The notes under the pieces: generated by a model
What the model was told of the DNA's origin: nothing
What the model saw: the letters and a program-made list of their open reading frames with translations, nothing else
Databases searched by the model: none
Assembly: GCA_041641375.1 (NCBI GenBank)
Contig: JBEPYM010000131.1
Location: 1-10,294 of the forward strand
Direction of reading: 5' to 3'
Length of the DNA: 10,294 nucleotides
Source of the DNA: Paenibacillus_AK sp041641375
Lineage (GTDB): Bacteria; Bacillota; Bacilli; Paenibacillales; YIM-B00363
Program-made: the position numbers and the translations under genes
Shown here: positions 1 to 6,278 of the stretch, one piece after another
Layout: each line of letters starts with the position of its first letter
Numbering within the stretch: position 1 is the stretch's first letter

Positions 1-626
1 AGATAACCCTTCTGAGTCATGTGGTGCAAATATTTACATGCGGTTCGTCGATCGATATCGAGTTGTCTGGCCAATAACGATGCACTAATCCTTCCGCCAT
101 GGTGCATTGCCAGCTTCACAACCTCGCGCTCCACGAGACCTTGTAGACCACCTGCCGGAGGCGAGGTGCCGCCAATCAGCAGCTCCCGCATGGCACGCAG
201 GCGCAATCGGCACACTTCTGGACGATGAACAGCCTCGTCGACGGAGAAGCGAAGGAGCTTCGACACCTGCAGCAGCATGTCATTCTGACGCTGCAGCTGC
301 CAAGAATGCTCGCTCCGGTTCAAATTTACATGCACCTCGTAGCCGTCAGCCTCGACTCCGAGGCTGACTCGCCACAACTCCTCCACAAACATAAAATCGA
401 CATACATCCGCTTGCCCGACAAATCCCTCAGCTCATATTCCGCATGCCAACCGTCAAGAGTGCCCCATTCTGGCCAAATCACCTTTTCCAATATCATTTT
501 TTCACCATATCGGCCTGCAGATTCTTGAATTCTTCGTTTGCGTTCACCCGTGCTCGATTGAATTTGCTCCTTCATAAAAACTGCATAGGCTGCCTCAAAA
601 CCTTGGCTTCCCGATTTCGGTAACAT
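1..626 (-). CDS. DUF559/Vsr-like PD-(D/E)XK domain protein with winged helix, 3'-truncated by window
   Basis: An open frame of 208 codons starts at the ATG at 626-624 and leaves the window at base 1 without a stop, so the C-terminus is missing. A GGAGG ribosome site (635-639) lies about 8 bases upstream. Residues 50-145 carry the pattern of very-short-patch-repair/DUF559-like nuclease folds: a VDF motif with D77, then a strand with E92-A-D94-G followed by H99, then R113 and N115-D116, and a LLRFSVDE strand with R126. In that family the Asp and the E-x-D pair bind the metal; assigning them here is inference. Residues 164-208 (EREVVKLA, SASLLARQLDIDRRTACKYL) look like a winged helix of MarR/GntR type. 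The fusion suggests a DNA-binding regulator built on a nuclease fold, or an active DNA-processing enzyme. The residues that would decide between these are present, but the target is unknown. The fold call rests on motif reading alone. Confidence 0.72.
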   Translation of the reverse strand, partial: MLPKSGSQGFEAAYAVFMKEQIQSSTGERKRRIQESAGRYGEKMILEKVIWPEWGTLDGWHAEYELRDLSGKRMYVDFMFVEELWRVSLGVEADGYEVHVNLNRSEHSWQLQRQNDMLLQVSKLLRFSVDEAVHRPEVCRLRLRAMRELLIGGTSPPAGGLQGLVEREVVKLAMHHGGRISASLLARQLDIDRRTACKYLHHMTQKGY

Positions 627-691
627 GTCTCGCCCCTCCACCCTTTTCTTAAATAACCCCTAATTAAAAATTACTCAATCTCTCTGCAAGC

Positions 692-739
692 AAAAAAGCA
701 CACCCCGACCCGGCAATCGCCGTTTCGCGTGGGTGTGCT
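692..739 (-). terminator. Leader terminator / possible attenuator of the minus-strand gene
   Basis: On the minus strand a 9-bp perfect stem, AGCACACCC (739-731) with GGGTGTGCT (705-697), encloses a nested CGGC-GATT-GCCG hairpin and is followed by six U (697-692). It lies between the promoter at 762-790 and the start codon at 626, so it would terminate transcripts of the downstream gene unless antiterminated. A competing small hairpin, GGTGT-AGC-ACACC (744-732), uses the 5' arm. Shape and position support attenuation; the signal is unknown. Confidence 0.7.
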
Positions 740-761
740 ACACCTTCAACATCATGTCTCT

Positions 762-790
762 ATAGTAACGCGATGCGGTCGCAAAAGCAA
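762..790 (-). promoter_or_regulatory. Sigma-A-type promoter of the minus-strand nuclease-fold gene
   Basis: Read on the minus strand, TTGCTT (790-785) and TACTAT (767-762) are separated by exactly 17 bases. Transcription would begin near 755 and give a leader of about 130 nt containing the terminator hairpin at 692-739. The leader also begins with ATG ATG TTG AAG GTG TAG (755-738), a possible five-residue leader peptide whose stop codon touches the hairpin base, though no ribosome site precedes it. Confidence 0.6.
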
Positions 791-870
791 GGTCGGATGG
801 ATTCCATTACACAATTCCGGCTCCCCATTACATTAGTAGCGTGAGGCTGGCGCATGAAGCAAGACCCGGA

Positions 871-911
871 TTGTCTTCAAGCGATCAATTTGGTAGCATA
901 TTGCATATGCT
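871..911 (+). promoter_or_regulatory. Candidate tex promoter with adjoining inverted repeat
   Basis: TTGTCT (871-876) and TAGCAT (894-899) are 17 bases apart and lie upstream of tex. The -10 is a weak match. It overlaps a perfect 6-bp inverted repeat, AGCATA (895-900) and TATGCT (906-911), which could be an operator. Apart from this element, 791-954 shows only a duplicated CATTACA and no coding region. Confidence 0.35.
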
Positions 912-954
912 TGGGAACGAATCGTAAAGTCGAAGAGAGGAGCCTTGGAGTCAC

Positions 955-3195
955 ATGGCCAAATCGAATGAACATCCGGACAGCGCCGCCCAGCCGCAGC
1001 TGTCCCCCGAACAGCAAAAGAAGCTAGAGCAGGAGCGTCATGACCGCATAGTAAAGCAAATCAGCGCCGAGCTCCAAATTAGCCATAAACAGGTGTCCAC
1101 GACAATAGGCCTTCTGGACGAGGGGAATACGATTCCCTTTATCGCCCGATATCGGAAAGAGATGACCGGGGAGCTGGACGAGAACCAGCTGCGCGACATT
1201 GAAGAGCGGCTAAAGTATCTCCGTGGACTGGAGGACCGCAAGCAGGAGGTGCTGCGGCTGATCGAGGAGCAGGGCAAGCTGACGCCGGAGCTCCACACCG
1301 CGATTACGGCGGCCGCGAAGCTGCAGGAGGTGGAGGATCTATACCGTCCTTATCGGCAGAAGCGCAAGACGCGCGCTTCCGTGGCGAAGGATCGGGGGCT
1401 GGAGCCGCTGGCTCAGTGGCTGCTGGCACTGCCGAAGCAGGGCGACCCGCTCAAGGAAGCTGCACGCTACGTAGATGCGGACAAGGGAGTGTCGTCGCCC
1501 GAGGACGCTCTGCAGGGCGCGATGGATATTGTGGCGGAGCAGGCTGCCGATGATCCGAAAATCCGCGCCTGGACGCGCCGTCACACATGGGACAACGCTT
1601 CGGTCGTCACCGAGGCGAAGGATAAGAATGCCGAATCCGTATACGAAATGTATTACAATTACCGGGAGCCGATCCGCAGATTGCCCCCGCACCGTACGCT
1701 GGCGATAAACCGCGGCGAGCGGGAGGAGGTGCTTCGCGTCTCGCTCGAGGTGGACAAGTCCGAGCGTATTCTGGAGTTTATCGGAAGACACTTCCTGAAG
1801 GGACGGGATACGACGGCACACGCGCCGCTGACCGCAGCCATCGAGGACGCCTACAAGCGGCTTATCGCTCCGTCGATCGAACGCGAGCTGCGCGGCGAGC
1901 TGACGGAGAAGGCGGAGGAGCATGCGATCGGCATCTTTGCCGCCAACCTCCGCAACCTGCTTCTCCAGCCGCCAATCAAGGGCAACGTCGTGCTTGGCGT
2001 CGATCCGGCCTTCCGCACCGGCTGCAAGCTGGCCGTCGTAGACGACACCGGCAAGGTGCTCGATATTGCGGTCACCTATCCGACGCCGCCGAACAACAAG
2101 GTGGCGGAAGCGGAAGCTGTCATCGGGAAGCTGATCGAGAAGCATCGGGTAAGTCTGATTGCAATCGGCAACGGAACAGCCTCTCGTGAAACCGAAGCGT
2201 TCATCGCGCAGCTGATCGGCAAGCTGAAGCAAAGCCGCCAGCTGCAATACATCATCGTCAACGAGGCCGGCGCAAGCGTATACTCCGCGTCCAAGCTGGC
2301 GGCCGAGGAATTCCCGAGCTTTGACGTGGCGGAACGCAGTGCCGTGTCGATCGCGCGGCGGCTGCAGGATCCGCTCGCGGAGCTCGTCAAGATCGATCCG
2401 AAATCGATCGGGGTCGGCCAGTACCAGCATGATGTGGCGCAGAAGCGGCTGGAGGAGTCACTGGGGGCGGTGGTGGAATCGGCGGTCAATCACGTCGGCG
2501 TCGACCTGAATACCGCCTCCCCGTCCTTGCTCTCCTATGTTGCAGGGGTCAACGCGACCACCGCGCGCAACATCGTGAAATATCGCGAGGAGAACGGCAA
2601 ATTTACCAATCGCGCCCAGATTACCAAGGTGCCGCGTCTCGGCGCCAAAACGTACGAGCAGTGCGTCGGCTTCCTCCGAATCAAAGGCGGTCGCAGCCCG
2701 CTCGATAACACGCCGATCCATCCCGAGTCATACGACGTGGTCGACCGGCTGTTCCGCGAGCTGAAGCTTGAGCTGGCGGCGATCGGCAGCGCGGAGCTGA
2801 ATAGCCGCCTCGCCGCCATCGAGCCGGCCGAGCTCGCGACGAAGCTGAACGTCGGCATTCCGACGCTGCGAGACATTCTCGATGCGCTGCAGCGGCCCGG
2901 ACGCGACCCGCGCGACGAGCTGCCGCCGCCGATCCTGCGCACCGATGTGCTGTCGCTCGACGACCTCGCGTCAGGTATGGAGCTGCAGGGCACCGTGCGC
3001 AATGTCGTCGACTTCGGCGTATTCGTCGATATCGGTGTCAAGAACGACGGGCTTGTCCATATTTCGCAGGTGGCCGACCGCTTCGTGAAGCATCCCCTTG
3101 AGGTGGTCGCCGTCGGCGACATCGTGAATGTGCGCGTGCTCGAGGTGGATCACAAGAAAGGCCGCGTCTCCCTGACGATGCGTACGGCGCAATAG
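955..3195 (+). CDS. tex: Tex family RNA-binding transcription accessory protein (S1 domain)
   Basis: Complete 746-residue Tex protein, close to the family's usual 720-785. A variable Gln/Glu-rich extension of about 30 residues precedes the conserved N-terminal helical region, whose hallmark LLDEGNTIPFIARYRKE is present. A YqgF/RNase H-like domain follows from about residue 343 (GVDPAFRTGCKLAVVD), then a helix-hairpin-helix region from about 513 (LNTASPSLLSYVAGV...) and a C-terminal S1 RNA-binding domain at about 674-742 (GTVRNVVDFGVFVDIG, VSLTMR). Tex proteins are cytoplasmic nucleic-acid binders linked to transcription and RNA metabolism; the exact role in Bacilli is unsettled. AGAGGAG (936-942) and GGAG (947-950) precede the ATG at 12 and 4 bases, neither ideally spaced, but no other in-frame start lies close. 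It is probably monocistronic, with a terminator directly after it. The B. subtilis homologue is YdcI. Confidence 0.96.
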   Translation: MAKSNEHPDSAAQPQLSPEQQKKLEQERHDRIVKQISAELQISHKQVSTTIGLLDEGNTIPFIARYRKEMTGELDENQLRDIEERLKYLRGLEDRKQEVLRLIEEQGKLTPELHTAITAAAKLQEVEDLYRPYRQKRKTRASVAKDRGLEPLAQWLLALPKQGDPLKEAARYVDADKGVSSPEDALQGAMDIVAEQAADDPKIRAWTRRHTWDNASVVTEAKDKNAESVYEMYYNYREPIRRLPPHRTLAINRGEREEVLRVSLEVDKSERILEFIGRHFLKGRDTTAHAPLTAAIEDAYKRLIAPSIERELRGELTEKAEEHAIGIFAANLRNLLLQPPIKGNVVLGVDPAFRTGCKLAVVDDTGKVLDIAVTYPTPPNNKVAEAEAVIGKLIEKHRVSLIAIGNGTASRETEAFIAQLIGKLKQSRQLQYIIVNEAGASVYSASKLAAEEFPSFDVAERSAVSIARRLQDPLAELVKIDPKSIGVGQYQHDVAQKRLEESLGAVVESAVNHVGVDLNTASPSLLSYVAGVNATTARNIVKYREENGKFTNRAQITKVPRLGAKTYEQCVGFLRIKGGRSPLDNTPIHPESYDVVDRLFRELKLELAAIGSAELNSRLAAIEPAELATKLNVGIPTLRDILDALQRPGRDPRDELPPPILRTDVLSLDDLASGMELQGTVRNVVDFGVFVDIGVKNDGLVHISQVADRFVKHPLEVVAVGDIVNVRVLEVDHKKGRVSLTMRTAQ

Positions 3196-3205
3196 CGCAA
3201 GCTCC

Positions 3206-3236
3206 AGCCAGTCCGAATGCGGGCTGGCTTATTTGT
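3206..3236 (+). terminator. Factor-independent terminator of tex
   Basis: A 10-bp stem with one G-U pair, AGCCAGTCCG (3206-3215) and CGGGCTGGCT (3220-3229), has an AATG loop and is followed by TTATTT. It begins 10 bases after the tex stop codon. Confidence 0.85.
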
Positions 3237-3272
3237 GCGTTACAATCGTTGCGATTTCGACAACAAAATAGG

Positions 3273-3301
3273 TGGACAGCACACGCTTATCATCCTACAA
3301 T
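3273..3301 (+). promoter_or_regulatory. Sigma-A-type promoter of the first LRR gene
   Basis: TGGACA (3273-3278) and TACAAT (3296-3301) are separated by 17 bases, about 40 bases before the gene. The -10 is flanked by a short inverted repeat, ATCC/GGAT. The same two hexamers drive the paralogue downstream. Confidence 0.65.
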
Positions 3302-3325
3302 TGGATTATTACATAGTCACATAGT

Positions 3326-3345
3326 AGGAGGCGAATGATGTAGTG
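3326..3345 (+). promoter_or_regulatory. Start-stop codon element overlapping the GTG start of the first LRR gene
   Basis: AGGAGG (3326-3331) is ideally spaced (6 bases) from ATG at 3338, which is followed at once by TAG (3341-3343). A further ATG at 3335 is in the same frame. The G of the TAG is the first base of the GTG that begins the long reading frame (TAGTG). The real start is thus 11 bases from the ribosome site and overlaps the stop of a one- or two-codon ORF, suggesting translation by reinitiation. Confidence 0.55.
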
Positions 3346-6111
3346 AATCGTTATTATGCACGGGGCCTCGGATTCATAGCGAAAATCGCGGTTGCTTGCG
3401 CAATGTTTCTCGGACTCTCAATTTTGGCTTACCAGGCGGCGGAAGCGAGCTCGTATCCCGAGGTCATTCTGAAGGATGCCAATACGGATGCCGTTATTTC
3501 GACTGGCAAGGTGACGATCCTTTCTACGGGGACACCTGGCCATACCGTATCGTCAGCCACCTACAGCAACGGCGTTTATCGTTCTAATTTCAGCGTGTCT
3601 AACGGCAGCTACAAGTTTGTCGGCATCGCGCCGGGCTACGAACCGAAGGAGGAAACGCGGTCGACGAGCGAATCGCCGATCACTCTACTGCTGCAGCCCG
3701 ACAACGCGACTGAACTGAATATTCCGGACTACAGCTTCCGGCTGACACTCCAGGATTCCATATTCGGTCATTATTGGCCGCCATTGGGTATTTCGAGACC
3801 GATAACGGCTAATTCCATGAAGGCACTGTTTTACCTGCAGTATTCGGCTGGCGGCGAGGGCGGCTTCGGAGGCTTGACAGCCCTGGATCTAGGGGTGCTG
3901 CAATATGCAACGGAGCTGCGGGTAATTAACATGTACAATACTCCAGTTACGAATTTCTCCGCGTTGTCGACCTTGACGAAATTGATAGACGTACGCTTTT
4001 CGAACGCGGGGATTACTTCGATCGCGCCATTGATTGGCAACGTACATTTGAATTCCTTGCAAATTGACGGGAATGATGTTACCGATCTATCGCTGATCAC
4101 ATCGTTTCCGAATCTGACTGGGTTGTACGCAAAGAATAACCGAATTTCCATTCTTCCTGCGGCAATGCCGGCGACGTTAAGCAATATTGACCTGTCCAAA
4201 AATCGAATTCAGTCGCTCGCTCCGTTCTCCAATTTGACGGCTCTGTACGATCTCGATCTCGGACATAATTTGATTTCGGATGCAACGTTAACGCCAACCT
4301 CCAGTTTGAAGATTCTACGGCTTCATGACAATGCCATCACATCTTTTCCTGCACATGCAGCGTATGACTTGATCACGCTCGATTTGTCCGGGAATGCCAT
4401 TACCAACGTGACGTCGTTATCCAATCTAAAGACGAGCTGGCTGCATTTGAATCGGAACCCGATTGCCGATGCGAGCCCGCTGAGCGTGAATCCCTATATT
4501 ACTTTGTTACACATGGACGATACTCTGATAACGAGCCTGCAGCCTTTTGTGACGATGGCCCAGTTATATGAGCTGAGTGTGCGTCGGGTGCCGGTTTCGT
4601 TAGCCATTACGATTCAGCAGGTATATTATCAAACCTTGTCCGGCATTTCCAACCTTGAATTTTATTTCTCTTCATCATCCTGGTTCGACATCCATTCGAT
4701 ATCGCCGTCGGGTGCGACGCTTACAGCATGGCAGCAAAATGCCTTTTCGTTCACGTACCGATTGCTGGAGTCCATTCCAGATTGGAGCACATCCAAGTTC
4801 AAGTCTCAGATTGAGGTTGAGTATAATGGAGCCCCGGCTGGGTACAACGATGCCGAGATTCGCTATGGGGAACAGGTCGTTTCTGGAAGTTACGCCGCTT
4901 TATCCGGCAACAAGTCCTATACGAACCTCCTGAGCGGCATTTCTGAGAACTTCTATTTTGTTCCGAAGAAAGCAGGGACTTATAAGATCCAATTTGGGAT
5001 TGTAAATGACAACACAAACGAACTTCTCTATTTCGTAAGTCGCACGTATACGGCCGCAGCCCCTTCGACGGAGGAGGGACCCATTTTTCTAGATCCTGAC
5101 ATGTGGGCGTACAATGCAACCGATACGGAGGTTTCTCTTGACTGGATGCCCGCCTACTCCCATACAGGAGTGGCATCGTACCGATACTCGCTGAACGGAG
5201 AGTCTTCGCTGCCCTTAATTCATTATGAGGAAGACGGAATGCTGTTCGCAACGATCTCCGGACTCTCGCCCGGACTATTCTACACCATTCAAATCATCGC
5301 AGTGGACCAGAATGGCAAGGAGGGCAAGGGACCGATACGAGCATTTATGACGACAGGGACAGCCGTTCCTATGCCGTTGTCCTATCTCAGCGATATCCAA
5401 CCAACCTCGGTTCGGCTGAATTGGTACCCAGCTAATCCGTCTGACGGCATTGAAAGCTACAAACTATACAAGAACGGCATTCTGACAGCCACGGTGAGCA
5501 GTACGGCGTCGTCGTACACCTTCACGGGCTTACAGCCGCTTACGAATTACTCATTCGCAATCAAAGCGGTGAACGCAAGCAATCATGAAAGTATGTCTTA
5601 TCCTTACCTGCGCGTCACACCTCCGATTGGAGGGGGTGACACACATCGATTCGTAGATCGCAATCCACAGCCGGGTGTCATTCAAGGTGTTGTTCGCTGG
5701 ATTGCTCCACTCAACATTCCTGCGACTCAGTATCGGGTGTATCGGAATCATCCGACGGATCCGGTGAGCAGCTTGCTTGGTAGTGTAACCGGCACGCCAG
5801 GGAGCGGGATGAAATTCGAAATAACGAGCAATAACCCAATCACTTCCACCGATCAGCTGGTTATTGCGTATGTGTCGCCGGATAATCAGCCTGTTGTGGT
5901 GTATATGATGTTTAACCTTGATGTAACCGACGTGAGCCATATCGTTTCCCGCTATGAGAACGAGCTGTATCAATACGGCTACCCGCCTGATATTGGCACT
6001 ATGGCGAAGCTACTCCAAAGTCCGCTATACGAGGGCGACAATCATTTGACACCTTCCGAAGTGGTTCATTATTTGAGTGTGCTTGTTCCGAAGACGATCG
6101 TGTACCATTAA
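3343..6111 (+). CDS. Secreted leucine-rich-repeat / fibronectin type III protein (first of a paralogous pair)
   Basis: A 922-residue protein with an N-terminal signal peptide (RYYARGLGF, hydrophobic stretch, AEA near residue 35). Residues 36-118 form a carboxypeptidase-regulatory/CNA-B-like beta domain (VTILSTG..., YKFVGIAPGYEP, ITLLLQPD). Residues about 189-410 hold roughly ten leucine-rich repeats of about 22 residues, with phrases such as NNRIS, LDLSGNAITNV and LHLNRNPI, resembling internalin-type repeats. A beta-rich stretch follows (410-578), then two fibronectin type III-like modules (about 583-668 and 675-763) and a C-terminal domain (763-922) shared with the next gene. I see no LPxTG, SLH or other wall anchor, so release or non-covalent binding is likely. 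The GTG start is chosen because it keeps the full signal peptide; the next in-frame Met is residue 21. Its role is unknown; adhesion or protein binding is the family-level guess. It is more AT-rich than tex. Confidence 0.85.
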   Translation: MNRYYARGLGFIAKIAVACAMFLGLSILAYQAAEASSYPEVILKDANTDAVISTGKVTILSTGTPGHTVSSATYSNGVYRSNFSVSNGSYKFVGIAPGYEPKEETRSTSESPITLLLQPDNATELNIPDYSFRLTLQDSIFGHYWPPLGISRPITANSMKALFYLQYSAGGEGGFGGLTALDLGVLQYATELRVINMYNTPVTNFSALSTLTKLIDVRFSNAGITSIAPLIGNVHLNSLQIDGNDVTDLSLITSFPNLTGLYAKNNRISILPAAMPATLSNIDLSKNRIQSLAPFSNLTALYDLDLGHNLISDATLTPTSSLKILRLHDNAITSFPAHAAYDLITLDLSGNAITNVTSLSNLKTSWLHLNRNPIADASPLSVNPYITLLHMDDTLITSLQPFVTMAQLYELSVRRVPVSLAITIQQVYYQTLSGISNLEFYFSSSSWFDIHSISPSGATLTAWQQNAFSFTYRLLESIPDWSTSKFKSQIEVEYNGAPAGYNDAEIRYGEQVVSGSYAALSGNKSYTNLLSGISENFYFVPKKAGTYKIQFGIVNDNTNELLYFVSRTYTAAAPSTEEGPIFLDPDMWAYNATDTEVSLDWMPAYSHTGVASYRYSLNGESSLPLIHYEEDGMLFATISGLSPGLFYTIQIIAVDQNGKEGKGPIRAFMTTGTAVPMPLSYLSDIQPTSVRLNWYPANPSDGIESYKLYKNGILTATVSSTASSYTFTGLQPLTNYSFAIKAVNASNHESMSYPYLRVTPPIGGGDTHRFVDRNPQPGVIQGVVRWIAPLNIPATQYRVYRNHPTDPVSSLLGSVTGTPGSGMKFEITSNNPITSTDQLVIAYVSPDNQPVVVYMMFNLDVTDVSHIVSRYENELYQYGYPPDIGTMAKLLQSPLYEGDNHLTPSEVVHYLSVLVPKTIVYH

Positions 6112-6139
6112 ATGATGATGAAGTAATCGATATAAGTCG

Positions 6140-6190
6140 AAAGACATGAGCGGTTAGAACCAATTTCTGCCGACCATGTCTTTTCTTTCT
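6140..6190 (+). terminator. Terminator of the first LRR gene
   Basis: A 9-bp perfect stem, AAAGACATG (6140-6148) and CATGTCTTT (6175-6183), with an inner CGG/CCG pairing, is followed by a T-rich tail (TTTTCTTTCT). It begins 29 bases after the stop codon. Confidence 0.8.
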
Positions 6191-6209
6191 CAAATTATGG
6201 AGAAAATCA

Positions 6210-6239
6210 TGGACAACTGCTGTCCGCCCCTTCTACAAT
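6210..6239 (+). promoter_or_regulatory. Promoter of the second LRR gene with palindrome over the -35
   Basis: TGGACA (6210-6215) and TACAAT (6234-6239), spaced by 18 bases, repeat the hexamers of the first LRR gene's promoter. The -35 is overlapped by a perfect inverted repeat, GGACA (6211-6215), ACTGC, TGTCC (6221-6225), a possible operator. A preceding terminator at 6140-6190 makes an independent promoter necessary. Confidence 0.6.
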
Positions 6240-6278
6240 AGAAGCAGGTATGATTTCCGTAGGATGGGGAGAGAAACG

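Noticed and set aside
225..623. 132-codon plus-strand frame at the left end
   Set aside because: It is antisense to the minus-strand nuclease-fold gene, which has a ribosome site, promoter and recognisable motifs.
1339..2430. 363-codon open frame on the minus strand within tex
   Set aside because: It lies wholly opposite a clear tex gene with all its domains in place; long antisense frames are common in GC-rich coding DNA, and the translation shows no recognisable domain.
2535..3122. 195-codon minus-strand frame within tex
   Set aside because: Serine- and arginine-rich translation typical of an out-of-frame reading of GC-rich codons, with no ribosome site or context.
5900..6111. LPxTG, SLH or choline-binding anchor at the end of the first LRR protein
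   Set aside because: I looked for sorting motifs, a hydrophobic tail and SLH-like repeats and saw none; the end is a helical segment finishing at the stop codon.
6264..6278. Upstream ATG start for the second LRR gene
   Set aside because: In frame, but lacks a ribosome site; the GGGGAG inside this stretch is placed correctly for the ATG at 6279.
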